In this document: one piece after another, positions 11,401-22,498 of the stretch
Position numbering within the stretch: position 1 is the first letter of the stretch
Layout: each line of letters opens with the position of its first letter
Assembly (NCBI GenBank): GCA_002104905.1
Contig: MCFE01000403.1
Location: 17,073 to 81,072, forward strand
Length of the DNA: 64,000 nucleotides
Reading direction: 5' to 3'
DNA from: Basidiobolus meristosporus CBS 931.73
Lineage: Eukaryota > Basidiobolomycota > Basidiobolomycetes > Basidiobolales > Basidiobolaceae
Made by a program: the position numbers and the translations under genes
Notes under the pieces: generated by a model
What the model was told of the DNA's origin: nothing
The model's input: only the letters and a program-made list of their open reading frames with translations
The model's database searches: none

Positions 11401-12617
11401 AATTCTTAGATGTGGTATATTGACTCTGGAGCTTCTCAACACTTTACACACCAAAAGAACTTTTTTCCCAATATCAAGAAATTCCAATTAAGAAGGTTTT
11501 CATGGGTGACAATAGAACACTTGATGCAGTGGGAGAAGGAACTATTCAAGTAAACCTTAGAAGCAGTGAAGGAAGCCATACACTGACCTTTAAAGAAGTA
11601 CTATATGTACCAGAAATAGCCAAGAACCTACTCTCTGTAATCAAGGCCACAGCAGAAGGACTCAGTTTCAGTCTTGACAATTCTGGATGCAGGATCACTG
11701 ATCAAAATGGTGCCCATATTGCTTTGGGCATCAGAGATCAGAATCTATACAAGTTGACTTATATTCCATCATATTTTGAAGCAAATATAAGTAACTTAAA
11801 TGAAGAAACACTAATTCTTTGGCACAGGAGATTTGGACAAATCAATTTTGATTATTTGCGTAAAATGATCAAGGATCAGCTAATTTCTGGAGTGAAAATT
11901 GATCCCCCAGCTAGTTTGGAGCACTGTGAATCCTGCATATATGGGAAACAAGCCAGACAACCATTCAAGAGCTCTGGGTTAATCAAAACTAAGAAATATT
12001 TGATCTAATTCACTCAGATCTGTGTGGACCTATGCAAAATTTATCCTTAGGTGGGATGAAGTATTTAATCACTTTTATTGATGATTATACAAGATACACA
12101 TGGGTCTACTTCATGGAGAGAAAGGAAGAAGCTCTGTCTAAGTTCAGGGAGTTTAAAGCCTTGGTGGAGAGAGAAACTGGTGAAAAAATCAAGAAAATAC
12201 GCTCTGACAATGGTGGAGAATATACCTCAAAACTCTTCATCCACTTCTGCAAAATTCATGAGATAAAGCAAGAGACTACTGTACCATACTCCCCACAGCA
12301 AAATGGAGTAGCAGAACAAGCTAACAGATCTATAATTGTTATGGCAAGATCTATGATCCATGATCAAAAATTATCCTATGATTTTTGGGCGGAATCAGTT
12401 GCCACTGCTGTATACCTTAAAAATAGGAGTTATAACAGAATACTTTGTGGTTCTACTCCATTTGAAGCATGGTATGGACACAAGCTGATCAAGTTCAGGG
12501 ATGTGTTGCTTGATGAAAATTCAAAATTTTCACAAAAAATGACATCAGATGATGACAAATATTTGATCTCAAGTTCACCTATTGTCAGGATTGAATCCAA
12601 GCAAAACAATGAAGATT
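11401..12617 (+). pseudogene. copia-1 protease and integrase, truncated pol
   Basis: After an in-frame stop (about 11,409), the frame reads MWYIDSGASQHF, an intact aspartic-protease motif. GDNRTLDAVGEGT and LYVPEIAKNLLSV follow, then a GAG-pre-integrase block (LWHRRFGQ, CESCIYGKQ). The integrase core keeps D in HSDLCGP, D in IRSDNGGEY and E in NGVAEQANR. A stop at 12,006 splits it. After PFEAWYGHK (about 12,480) there is a deletion into VLLDENSKFSQ, and reverse transcriptase, RNase H and the 3' LTR are missing. The right end is joined to a partial gypsy-C LTR. Confidence 0.85.
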
Positions 12618-12888
12618 TTTTATATATACATTTTGCCAGATCAATTGCTGACTAATTCTATTTCCTAATGTAGATTGTGGCTGATGACTTATTTGATTGC
12701 ATCATCATCACCCAATAAGATCCTACTAAATATAACCATTTCTGTCTGATAAGGATCTGCTGATTCATTTACTGCCTAATGCTACTGATTTGATAGATAA
12801 TACTGATATACTGATCAGCTAAACATATCACCCATTGATTTGACTAAAAACTGAACTAACTTAAAAATTCAAGTGGCAGAGCATAACA
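12618..12888 (-). mobile_element. gypsy-C LTR fragment, minus orientation
   Basis: Matches the minus-oriented gypsy-C LTR at 34,111-34,478 from its position of about 100 onward ('cattttgccagatcaattg' through the GCATAACA end). About the first 100 bases are missing at the copia-1 junction. It is a truncated LTR, with no flanking duplication. Confidence 0.75.
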
Positions 12889-14171
12889 CATGTTGCACAA
12901 CTCAACTTAGTGCATTAATCTGTGTGGCCTAGCTTATTACCAAAGTACTTGGAGGACCAAGCCATTCCTCACATGGTGTATGAACAGATCAAGAAGATAA
13001 TCTGAGATGAAGCCGGCAAATTTGTAGCAAAGGATGAAACACTTTACCAAATTGTTGATAGAAGCTCCCTTGCCTATTGCCCTTATATTGCTTGCCTGGA
13101 TTTAGTACATAAGCTGGGAAATGGATATGGATATCTTGGAATTGAAGAAATCTATAGCCTTGTGAAAGCAAGATATTGAGAAGCTGGTAAAAACATGCCA
13201 AAATTGCTAAATCAAGCAAGGTCAACCACAGAGAATTGCTGTGCTCTTTCCCCTGGAGCCTGTAAGAGCATTTCAGATATGGGGAATTGACTTTACCAGA
13301 AGGCTGCCACCCACCAGGAGATGCAACTGTTGGATCCTGGTAGTATTTGACCACACCACTAAGTGGCTAGTGGCTAATGCTGTACCTGTAGCCAGTGAAC
13401 AGGAGTTGCAAGTTTCATTTATCAAGAGATCCTTATGAAGTTTAGAAGCCCTGCAAAAGTTTTATCTGATAGAGGAACAAACTTTATGGCAAAGACATTG
13501 GAAACATACCTAAAATGCAACCAATCAAACACCTGAGAACCATAGCATATCACCTTAGTACTAATGGAGTCACTGAGCCATTTGATGGATTGTTTGTTAA
13601 AGGCTGACCAAGTATGTAAATGGAGCTGTGAGTAGATGAAGTGAGCTTATAGACCAAGCACTTTCTGCCTGCAGAGTTGGAGTGCAGAACACCACCCAAC
13701 AATTGTCATTTTACTAGGTGTATGGATGTGAACAAAGGATTCCAGGAGATCTCACACAACTAAATTTAGAGATGCCTTAGGAGATGAACTCAGTCAACCA
13801 AACAGGCACCAGCAGCTGGAACAAGGATGTCAAGAGGTACAGGCCAAGGTATTGCAAAGTGCAGACGAGATTAAGCAGACATTTGATAAGACTTTATCAC
13901 CAGAAGCACTGACAGATGGGAACTTTCTATTGCTCAGAAAGAACACTGGGAAGAAGTCTGGGCCACAAAGGATGGGACCTTTCAGGATCATCAGAAAGTA
14001 TTCATTTGCAACTTACCAACTAGTGGACAAACAAGGTAATATTTGGGAAAATTTAGTACACCCAGACAGACTCAAGCTGGCAAGACTTGCTGACAATATT
14101 GGACCATCAAGAAATTGGTATCACAAGAAAATAGATCCAGGAGAACCCTGCCTGCTTTACTAGTGGAGAAT
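12889..14171 (+). pseudogene. gypsy-C integrase region of an old plus-strand copy
   Basis: The plus strand matches the complement of 34,486-35,790 in order: the RNase H/integrase linker (TTGCACAACTCAACTTAG), a zinc-binding region (CPYIACLDLVHKL), an integrase start (FQIWGIDFTRRLP), RGTNFMAK, and a C-terminal domain in a clean 103-codon frame at 13,852-14,163 (TDGNFLLLRKNTGKK, GPFRIIRKYSFATYQLVDKQGN, ENLVHPDRLKL split across this text). Numerous stops and frameshifts make it non-functional. It probably belongs to the element whose 5' LTR is at 8,248. Confidence 0.8.
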
Positions 14172-14341
14172 GATATGATCTATTGATTGAATGTTGAAGT
14201 TAAATTAGTTTTTAGCCAAATCAATTAGTTTATGTTTAGCCTACCAGTATATCAGTTTTTTCATCACTCAGTAGTATTAGTCTGTTGGTGAATAAGCTTC
14301 TCCTTATCAAGCAGAGCTATCTGACATGAAGTGTAGGATAA
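14172..14341 (+). mobile_element. gypsy-C LTR, 3'-truncated
   Basis: The family-C LTR start ('gatatgatctattgattgaatg') follows the integrase remnant, as a 3' LTR should. Only about 170 bases remain before the sequence switches at about 14,342 to a DDE_Tnp_4 copy. The abrupt switch marks a recombination or deletion junction. Confidence 0.7.
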
Positions 14342-14925
14342 TCTGACTCAATGTGCCATTTGCTGGGAGTAGGAATGACAAAGCACTCTGGGTGGAGAAT
14401 CATCCATATTTCTGTAGAGGGGAGAAATTTATGACAGATTTAGCTTACATAGAAGAGAATTGTCAGAAATTAAGTTATATTGTAGCCTGAAGGAAGCCAA
14501 GGAATGGTATGCTCAATAGGAAGCACAAGCACTATACTGAGATATTGAGTCCTTTCAGAGTGAGAATAGAGCATGCACCTGGATATCTCATGATATTCAG
14601 CATATTAGCAGATAGGTACAGAGAGAGGTGATAAACAAAAGAAAAGAGCATAATAGGTAGAATAGTCAAGATATTATTAATGCCTAGTATACTAATGTAA
14701 GAAGGCATGCAATGAGAAATGTGTCTGGAGAAATATATTGAATAAATGAAGCAAGAAAAGTACTGTTCTGGGCAACATTAGTAAGACTGAGTAAATTACC
14801 AGTAACTGAATACTACCACTTGGATCACAGTAAAAGCTCAAGTGCCAGATAGTGCCTTAGAGTTCCAGAATGATTTGGCACTATGAACAAGCTGGCAATA
14901 TGTAACACTATCCAACAGAACAAGT
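14342..14925 (+). pseudogene. DDE_Tnp_4 transposase remnant, copy 2 (C-terminal part)
   Basis: About 90% alike, by eye, to 7,312-7,890. It reads VPFAGSRNDKALWVENHP, TDLAYIEENCQKL, RKPRNGMLNRKHKHY with small changes. Unlike copy 1 it keeps the RVRIEHAPGYL segment with the putative catalytic Glu. The N-terminal half is absent, cut off by the truncated gypsy-C LTR. It ends with GCCAGATAGTGCC and CACTATCCAACAG. Confidence 0.65.
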
Positions 14926-17060
14926 CTAATGCTCAGGCAGATGAAAATGCAGGCTCAGTACTTTGGCTGAAGACCAGCAAGTGGCCATCATAACAAAACC
15001 ACCACCATATTTGCAAGTGTACCATCAGCTAATACCAAAGCATCAATGAGTCAATTTGGATCAGTCACTCATAGGATAGATGTTGTGCCTAGAGAAATCT
15101 GGAAGTAGTTCTGAAGCAGGATCAGTGGATAATGCACATAGAGAATTTAATATCCAAGGTAGAGAGCATAATTTCTATTCTACAAAGAAGGAACTCAAGT
15201 AGCACAATGACAAAGCCAAGAATTGAGCTACAGCCCAATGTAAAAGCAGAGGTACAATGTGCATTCTCTGAAATGCTGTTATAATCTACAGCTTGAATGA
15301 TCACGTTAAATTAGTACTTATTCAAATCAATTAGCTTATGTTTAGCCCATCATTATATCAGTGTTATCAATCTATCAGTAGTATTAGTTAGCAGATGAAT
15401 CATTGGATCCTATCAGACAATATTAGATATATCAAGTAGGATCTAATTGGGTGATGATGATGCAATCAAACAAGTCATCAGCCACCACCTACATTGGGAA
15501 ATACAATTAGTCAGCAATTAATCTTGCAAAAGTAATTAAGGAGCTGCTGGAACCCCACTAAAGATCAGTTCAATATTTAGTCAATTTAACAATAGCTAAA
15601 CTCCCCAATTCCCTACAACTCTTATATCAATACTTGTAACAATACAACAACAGTGCTCAAGGATAACCTGCTGAAAACTTATCACAGCATGAGGGGGAGA
15701 GACTGTGGTGTTTTTACAATTCCTAGAATTCAAATGACATTGAACTTCTGTGAAGCCATCAAGTCTACTGATGAAAAGTATGTGGATATTCAAGAGGCCA
15801 TAAGAAGTCTTGCCTGCCATCACCTGAAGGCAGTCAAAGTGTGGGACCATTTGGAACTCAAGACTAAGCAGAATGTGCCAAACTTGTTTCAGGAGCATTT
15901 TTCTGAATTCAAACAAGTAAACAGATTTTAAAACAGCTTAGGTACGCTAAGAAAGTAACTCAAGAATAGTAGAAACTGTAATAGGTTGAAGAGCAAGTGT
16001 GTGATGACTGAAAAGCCTTCAGATTCCTCAAGAGCTTAGTACAAGCAGAGCCAAAAGCTCAAAACAAGCATCAAAGAAATGTCAGGTAGCTGTCAGAGTG
16101 CAAAAATGAGACAAGCAGACAGACATGAACGCACCAGGACAACTTTTGTCAAGGAAAATGCATAGTTATACTCAAAAACCACTCACTCAAAACATTAGTG
16201 AAGGACCTGGCAGTAATGAATACCAGCAGATTCCCCAGGAGCTCATCACAACTAGGGATGAAAGCTTGTGACAAGTGGCAAAGAAATGTTAGGTGGCCAG
16301 GAGCATGGCAGTATGCCAAGTAGGCCAAACAGATATGTCAGAGCAGCTTATGTCAAGGACTTAGTATATTTCAATACAAGAAGTACTTAGACAAAATAGC
16401 AATCAAAGACCTGGCAGTGATAAAGGAAAGAATACAGGGAAAGGGCTACCCAAGCCAGAGACAGGCAGGTGTTAGCAAAAAGCTGCAGTTCTAGCCAATT
16501 AGCACCGTAAACCCAGAACAGGCTGAATCCTGTCCTGGCCAAGAAGAATTACTAACAATACAAAGCTGTCCTTTGAAGATTTGGAAGCACAGCTAGTTTA
16601 GTCACATTCCAGTTAGGTAGATGGGTTTGCAGAGAAAGTTAATTTGACTACCATGGCCTCCATTTAGTTCATTGTAGCCAAACAGGAGATCTCACTTACA
16701 GACAAAGCAATAACATCAAGAACTTGAAAGGCTGTGACAATGACTAGAGTGGAATTTTTCAACATTAATATAAACAACAAGACATTGCAGCACTTCTTCA
16801 AGTGCAGAGCCTAAGAAAACTCACTGGAATATTGCAAGGATTTTTTGCAAAGACTGGACTATGAGGTGCTAGACCTTACAGTGCTGGCTGAAATTCAGGA
16901 TATTAGAGAACCAGTAAATCAACAGTGGCATAAGGCTGCAGGTTCCTACCAGAGTCATCAAAAAAGAACATTAAAGCAGAAGTACTTATTGATTGGTAGA
17001 TTTCAAGAGAGTAATTTTTAGAGGGTGAGATTGGGCATAATATAAGTACCAGGTGCAGGG
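14926..17060 (+). pseudogene. family E repeat, copy E2, interrupted by a solo gypsy-C LTR
   Basis: An unrecognised coding repeat collinear with E3 (52,817-54,470). Parts in order: the coiled-coil-like N-terminal block to 15,276 (LQRRNSSSTMTKP); a solo gypsy-C LTR (15,277-15,641); a 92-codon open segment at 15,653-15,931 with GVFTIPRIQMTLNF, IRSLACHHLKAVKVWDHLE and QEHFSEFKQ; two tandem Lys/Arg/Gln-rich units around 16,040-16,480; and a C-terminal block near 16,750-16,950 (RVEFFN, YEVLDLTVLAEIQD, EPVNQQWHK). Many stops separate the parts. Sequence conservation with E3 sits in the protein frame, so the ancestor was coding. Confidence 0.55.
15277..15641 (+). mobile_element. solo gypsy-C LTR in family E
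   Basis: A 365-base LTR from TGTTATAATC to TACTTGTAACA. It is flanked by ATGC (15,273-15,276) and ATAC (15,642-15,645), a 4-base target duplication with one transition. The family E sequence continues on both sides, as judged against E3. It sits at the same position in family E as the LTR at 8,248, which there still has internal gypsy sequence behind it. Confidence 0.85.
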
Positions 17061-17270
17061 ACCTGCATAGGTAAACACAATTTGCATTTAAGTTGCAACT
17101 GAAGATTCAATGTAAATAAATCAATCCAGGTGCATGTAAAAATGTGAATTGGTTGAGTCAGGAAGTAAAGATTGCAAAAAGAGGCAATTATCAATCAATG
17201 TACACAAACATAGGATGTGATTGAGTGTCCCAGATTAGAAAGTGAGAGAGATGCCAGCAACCCAATCAAC
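17061..17270. other. unassigned spacer
   Basis: Nothing recognisable between the end of family E copy E2 and the next Tnp2-like remnant. Confidence 0.3.
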
Positions 17271-18045
17271 AGCAACTTACTTAATGTTGCAATGAAAAAA
17301 TTTGGCCAAATTTTATGAAATCTGGAGTTCACTTATTTTCAATAGACTTTGCCCATTGTTCTGATTTGATGAATAACTCCTAGTCACAGGACTTTAATTT
17401 TGTGAAGACCTTTATGGGTAATCATCACAATTACTTTTCATGAGGCATATGCTTGTTTTCCACCACTTTTGCTCTGAATGCCTTTTGAAAGCTACAATTC
17501 TACTAATTAGCATAAAAATACTATCAAGCAATGGATACAAGCAGCTATGTAGGTTAGACAGGGTTTTAGGCTCTGATTTCAATAAGCCAGCCACCAGTTT
17601 TCTGCTCTGATATTTCAAAATTGGCAGTGAACTCAAGTTAGTGGGCATCATGGGCCAGCTGCATACGTTATTGAGCAACTTGCTTGTTAGGAATCTTTAT
17701 GCAATAAGGCAAAACCACAAACATGCATACCTTCATAGTTGCTTTTGTCTCTTAGTTACTTGTTATGTTTGCCATGTACTATATTGGAGAAGCTTGCAAT
17801 TGAACTATACTGAGTATGATACTTTATAGCTTTGCACTACTATTGGGACGCATGAGCCTCTTGAGTCAGAATATTGCTGGATTATTTTCAGACTGTGGTC
17901 AATATTCTCATCCTGTGTTGGAATGTATCTGGCAAACTGAACATGTTTGAGTGATAATATTTTATGATAAGTGTGGCTTGCAACCATAAGCACAAGCTGG
18001 TTTTAGGACAGTCTGTGAGTCATATCTCACTAACATTTTTACATT
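17271..18045 (-). pseudogene. Tnp2-like transposase remnant (C-terminal part)
   Basis: The minus strand at 17,412-17,678 reads SEPKTLSNLHSCLYPLLDS, matching the block GPKYLSNLASYMCPLLDE at 51,060-51,108 in the better copy. 17,860-18,000 matches the zinc-containing region at 51,400-51,560 at the DNA level. It is decayed and without a usable frame. It is separated from its continuation (18,942-19,550) by a partial gypsy-A LTR. Confidence 0.55.
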
Positions 18046-18941
18046 CTCCAACTTTGTTGGCATCTTAACAAAAGTATATGCTGGGTTCAGCATCTTTTGT
18101 GATGACAATGTACTAAAGCTTCCAAAGTCAAAATAACTGTAAGCTCTACCAGCAGAGACTTGATACTAATGCAGCTGTTGTCAATAGTAACAAATTTGGA
18201 AAAGTATCTATCCCTGTACAAGAACACACTTGGGAGGAATAAAATATAACAAAAGATATCAACTCTGATTATTCTTCACAAGTAGTGCCTCCAAGGTCAG
18301 TTGGCTGTCAGCACAGTTCCCTGAGAGTGTCACATGTTCTGAGATTGGAAGTTCAGGTAGCAGCTGGTAGCAATGATCACACTAATTGACAAGTTGCTAA
18401 ATCAATAAAAGGGATGATAACTTATCATCAAGGGATTACCTCCCTTATATACTTTTCTTGCAGGCTATATGATTATTAATCATGGTCTTATAGAAGGTTG
18501 CAGAGGTCAAATAGAAATCTTAATGGCACCATAATGAGCTGAATATGTTACAAGTAGGTGCTGGAAGGTTCTAAGAGGCACAGCACACCCAACCAATCAG
18601 AAATCAGTATTCTGAGACCTGTGTAACATAGGGATACCATGTATGTTATTAAAATGGTTGGTTGGTTGGGATGGTTGCACATTTTGGTCATGTGTCACAT
18701 CTACGGGCGCAGGTACCTGCTTGATATAGAAGCACTTACATCAAGTAATCTCACATAGAGTGAGGGATTACTTATGCAATAAGGTATGCAGGTGTGATAG
18801 TCAGCCAGCTTATGGGATAGTACTGATCAAGTAAGACAAATTGGATCAAACTGAAATAAGAATAGTAGAAAAATAGGGAAGTAGAAAATGTGGGAATGAG
18901 CACATCTGCCAGCAGGTGTCACGGTGACCCCACTACAGCGC
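18046..18941 (+). mobile_element. gypsy-A LTR, 5'-truncated and diverged
   Basis: Aligns with positions about 10,290-11,161 of the solo LTR (CCAACTTTGTTGGCATCTT near the start, CACCCCACTACA at the end). About 200 bases are missing at the 5' side. It has far more substitutions than the other gypsy-A LTRs and most are transitions at former CG sites (for example 'cagcgtccttt' reads 'cagcatctttt'). This is an old insertion in the Tnp2-like remnant. Confidence 0.8.
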
Positions 18942-19550
18942 CCACCTAATTCCTTATAATATGCTCTGCATTTACGGGTGATTGACTGATAATATATTGG
19001 TGTACCTTCTCCTTCAGAGATATCACTCTTCAGGTCTTGCTCTGAATGCTTCAGTGAGCCAGAAGGTATCAATGACCTGCCTTACTCAGCTTGCACTTAG
19101 TATCACATGGATCTAGGTGCCATAATAGTCACTTCATAAAGATGGTAAAATTCTACAGAACTATAATGGTTGATCAATGCCAATTTATGATTTCTCTAAC
19201 ACACTGCCTGTTGTGATCTTGCGACATTTCTGATGATGTCTTTGTGCTTAATTGGTTGTAGGCCAGTCTTCATAACCACAAGATTTGTTATCTCTTAACC
19301 TACAGCATTTGGCTAAAATGTCTTGTGCATGTTATAAGCCCCATGTTATTTGGCAAAGTATTGCCATCATGTTGTCTTCTTGTCAGTATTAATGTGAGCT
19401 TATGTAAGTCTTGTCCATGCAACATTGCATATACATATCTGTCAGTTTCCATGATGACCCACCATAGTTAGCACTATAAATAAGACTTTGAGACTACATA
19501 CACACATATTTATAACACCAAATCCATTCTGTTTTGACCTACTTCCAGCT
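18942..19550 (-). pseudogene. Tnp2-like transposase remnant (N-terminal part)
   Basis: Homologous at DNA level to about 51,770-52,270: the 'agagatatcactcttcaggtc' block, the 'tcagcttgcac' block and the 'tgacccaccatagttagca' block occur in the same order. It is the continuation of 17,271-18,045 beyond the gypsy-A LTR. The frames are broken. Confidence 0.5.
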
Positions 19551-21322
19551 AAACTTCATATGCTAGATAGTGCCACATATTGACAGCCTGTTTACAGCAC
19601 CATATCAATCTAGAACTCTAATTTCTACCAGAATGCCAGTGATAGGACACAGTTACTAGTAATTTTACTCAATCTTACTTTTATTGCTCAGAACCATGCT
19701 TTTCTTGCTTTATTTACTCTTTGTAATGCTCCAGACACATTACCCTTAGTGAGAATTTTCTTGTCTGAATAGACTGTGCATTTTGAAGTATCTTGACTAT
19801 TTTACCTATTCTACTGTTTTCTCCTATATATGGCTTTCCTTTATATTTGTTGAGATAATTAGGAGTCCACCCAATTATTAATTTATTATGAGCTAGCACT
19901 TTGTTAAAGTGACCTATTTCAGAATGTAAATTTAGAAATTAGTTTGTGAGATATTTGCAAATTATTAGAAATTAGTGAAGTACAGAATTTTAGGGAAATT
20001 TGAAACTTGTCCACATGAGCTGAAACTTGGCACATGTACTCCAGGGGCCTCCTAAATAATGAACAATAGTTACATTCCCATAGTTCTGCCATAAGTATAA
20101 ATACTTTGTTGCAGCACAATGAATCAATAAGTGAAAATCATGTAAATCTTTTAATTCTCCATTTCACTCCCAATATATCTCTGATATTTTAACAATATCT
20201 ACCTGCCTATATGCTCTATATATATGCTTAATTCTCACTCTGAAGTGGTTAAATATCTCATTGTAGAGCTTCTGCTTCCTGCTAAGCAGACCATTCCTTG
20301 GCTTCCTATGAGCTATAATACATTCAAATCTCTGACAATCCTCTACTATATAAGCTAAGGCTGCTGTACTATTCCCCCCTCTACTGAATTCTGGATGATT
20401 CTCTACCCAGAGTACTTTGTCATGCCTAACTCTAGCAAATGGCCCACTTAACCACAAGCTGTTACCCTCCATACCAGACAGTGCTTGAAACTTCACACAG
20501 TATGCCTTGTATTTGCCAGAATAACAGTGCCTCTGCACTCAAGAAGGTTTATTAATAATGACTGGGAAAGTACTCAAAATACTTTGTATATGGACCCTGC
20601 TGCTGAGCACTGTGGGATATTGAAGTAAATTGGAACTTCTGAACCTAGTATTTCAAGCTTCCCCTAAGTCATTTTTACCCATTGCATGGTAGCTCTCCAT
20701 TGCTGTGAGCTAGGAATGAAAGCATCTAAGACTTTTGCAGTCATTAAAAGTGGGATGAAACCTTGTAGGATAATAATTCTTGTAATAGCATTGAATCTTA
20801 AAAAGAGATCTCCTTGAGTGAACTGGGGTTGAAGATTCACAGTGCTTGTTATATATCTCCTCCAATGCATCAAAAGAAGTCCAGTGGTAGTGAAGGGATT
20901 GATGAGAAAAGACCATTCAGATGAGCAAGCCAAATCAGGATTGGTAGGTGATTGCATAGATGTGATTGAGCGGATATGGCACAATCAGTTAAATTTAATT
21001 TACTTTTCTTGCATTGTGTAAGATCTCCATCAATTGCCATGCATATCATTGTTATGTTGCAAATTTAATCCTCAAATAATGACTTTGTGATTCTACTAAT
21101 AATATGCTTACAAGTCTGTTATCATATAGGAAATCTGCAATCAAAGTGATCTGACCCCTATTGATATCATCCAAGATGCATCATGCATGGAATGTGGAAA
21201 GTTCAGCAATCACATTGGTTTTAGTATGTGTCTCAAATAAGATCAGGTTGATGCCAATATTACTGCATAAGTATCCTAGTCTGCCATTAAGGTTCATATA
21301 CTGAGTCTCAACCCACTTGTAG
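19551..21322 (-). pseudogene. Harbinger-like DDE_Tnp_4 transposase remnant, copy 3
   Basis: The minus frame 20,164-20,538 is the best-preserved piece of this family: SGKYKAYCVKFQALSGMEG, LWLSGPFARVRHDKVLW, then AALAYIVEDCQRF, IIAHRKPRNGLLSRKQKLY and FRVRIKHIYRAY. Order and spacing fit DDE_Tnp_4. Two catalytic positions look lost: the Asp expected in ADLAYIG is Ala here, and the Glu expected in RIEH is Lys. A solo LTR (19,902-20,194) cuts the C-terminus; the frame resumes beyond it with GENSRIGKIVKILQ. The upstream part to 21,300 matches 6,600-7,060 inverted. Confidence 0.7.
19902..20194 (+). mobile_element. solo copia-type LTR
   Basis: A 293-base insertion bounded by TGTTAAAG and ATTTTAACA (inverted ends TGTTAAA/TTTAACA). 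It contains 'gtataaatactttgtt' and 'caatgaatcaataagtg', which resemble the TATA and polyadenylation blocks of the copia-1 LTR. The DDE_Tnp_4 coding sequence continues on both sides. I could not find a convincing target duplication (CACTT left, ATATC right). Confidence 0.7.
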
Positions 21323-22498
21323 TGTTATGATCTGCGGCTGTGGTGGTGTAAAGGTACTCCTGGGAGAAGCTACACAACTCAAGGTGTGTGAGGTGTCTGA
21401 TGGGTGCGATAACCTCTGTGTCTAAACTGCTGGTGTCTTTGTCAATATGTCACTATGGTAAAAGCTCCTGCTTCTCTAGCTTCCTAGGTGCTCCAAGTGT
21501 CTCCAAAGGCCTCTGTGTGTCTTGTGCACTACCCCAAAAAGCTCCTTGATGGCAGGTCTGAGATGTACTGTTGAAGGCAGGTGCAGTGATCAACTGCTAA
21601 TCAATAAGGTAGAAGTGTTACTGATAGAAGGGATGATTTATTGATGAGGGATTGCTTTCCCTTAAATACTTTTCCTGATTGCCAAGTGATTACTAATGAC
21701 AAGGTTCTAGAAGATTCTAGGTATCAGTGGAATTCTAGATGACATCAGTATGAGCTAAAAATATGCCAAGAATGTCCTGGAAGGTTCTAAAAGGCACAGC
21801 ACTCTCAACCAATGAGGAATCAGCAGTCTGAAACCTGTGCAACATAGAAATACCATATATGGTATTGAAATGGTAGGGATGGTAACACAAACCTAGGTCA
21901 TGTGTCATGGGTACTGACGCGGGTACTTGCCTTATATAGATACATATACTGGTCACAAAACTGAATAACATCTGGGATAACTAATGCTAATAACTAATCA
22001 GGGTAAACATCATATGGGGATAATACTGATAATATGGGCAAAAGAAGAATGGGATAATACTGATAAGATAAAATATGGATAAGTATATCATAATGACTAT
22101 ATGAGTAAACTTGTCTGTGGGAGGTATGTTTACCCTACCACACCGCTTAAATGTTTAAGTTAGATCAGTTTTTAGTCAGATCAGTTACTATATGCTTAGG
22201 TTATCAGTATATCAGTATTATCTATGAAATCAGTAGCATTAGTCAGTAAATGAATCAGCAGATCCTTATCAGACAGAAATAGATATATTAAGTAGGATCT
22301 AATTGGGTGATGATGATGCAATCAAATGAGTCATCAGCCACAACCTACATTAGGAAATACAATTAGTCAGCAATTGATCTGGCAAACTGTATATAAGGAG
22401 CTGCTGGAACCTCAATAAAAATCAGTTCAAGTTTTAGTGAATACAATACTAGCTAAACTCCCTATTCCTCTACAACTCTTATACCAAGACTTGTAACA
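21323..22498 (+). mobile_element. solo gypsy-C LTR with a nested LTR-B
   Basis: The outer LTR starts TGTTATGATC at 21,323 and ends AGACTTGTAACA at 22,498. It is flanked by a perfect GTAG duplication (21,319-21,322 and 22,499-22,502). After its first 16 bases it is interrupted by an 804-base LTR of family B, and from about 22,143 it continues through the normal gypsy-C LTR sequence. Confidence 0.9.
21339..22142 (+). mobile_element. LTR-B (relative of the gypsy-A LTR), solo
   Basis: Begins TGTGGTGGTGTAAAGG and ends TTTACCCTACCACA, about 804 bases. It shares its ends and several internal blocks ('aaggcacagcac', 'ccatatatggta', 'gcgggtacttgcc') with the gypsy-A LTR but has a distinct 5' part ('ctcctgggagaagctacac'). 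The flanks are CGGC and CCGC, not a clean duplication. A piece of the same LTR is embedded in the right LTR of gypsy-A at 47,019-47,610. Confidence 0.85.
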
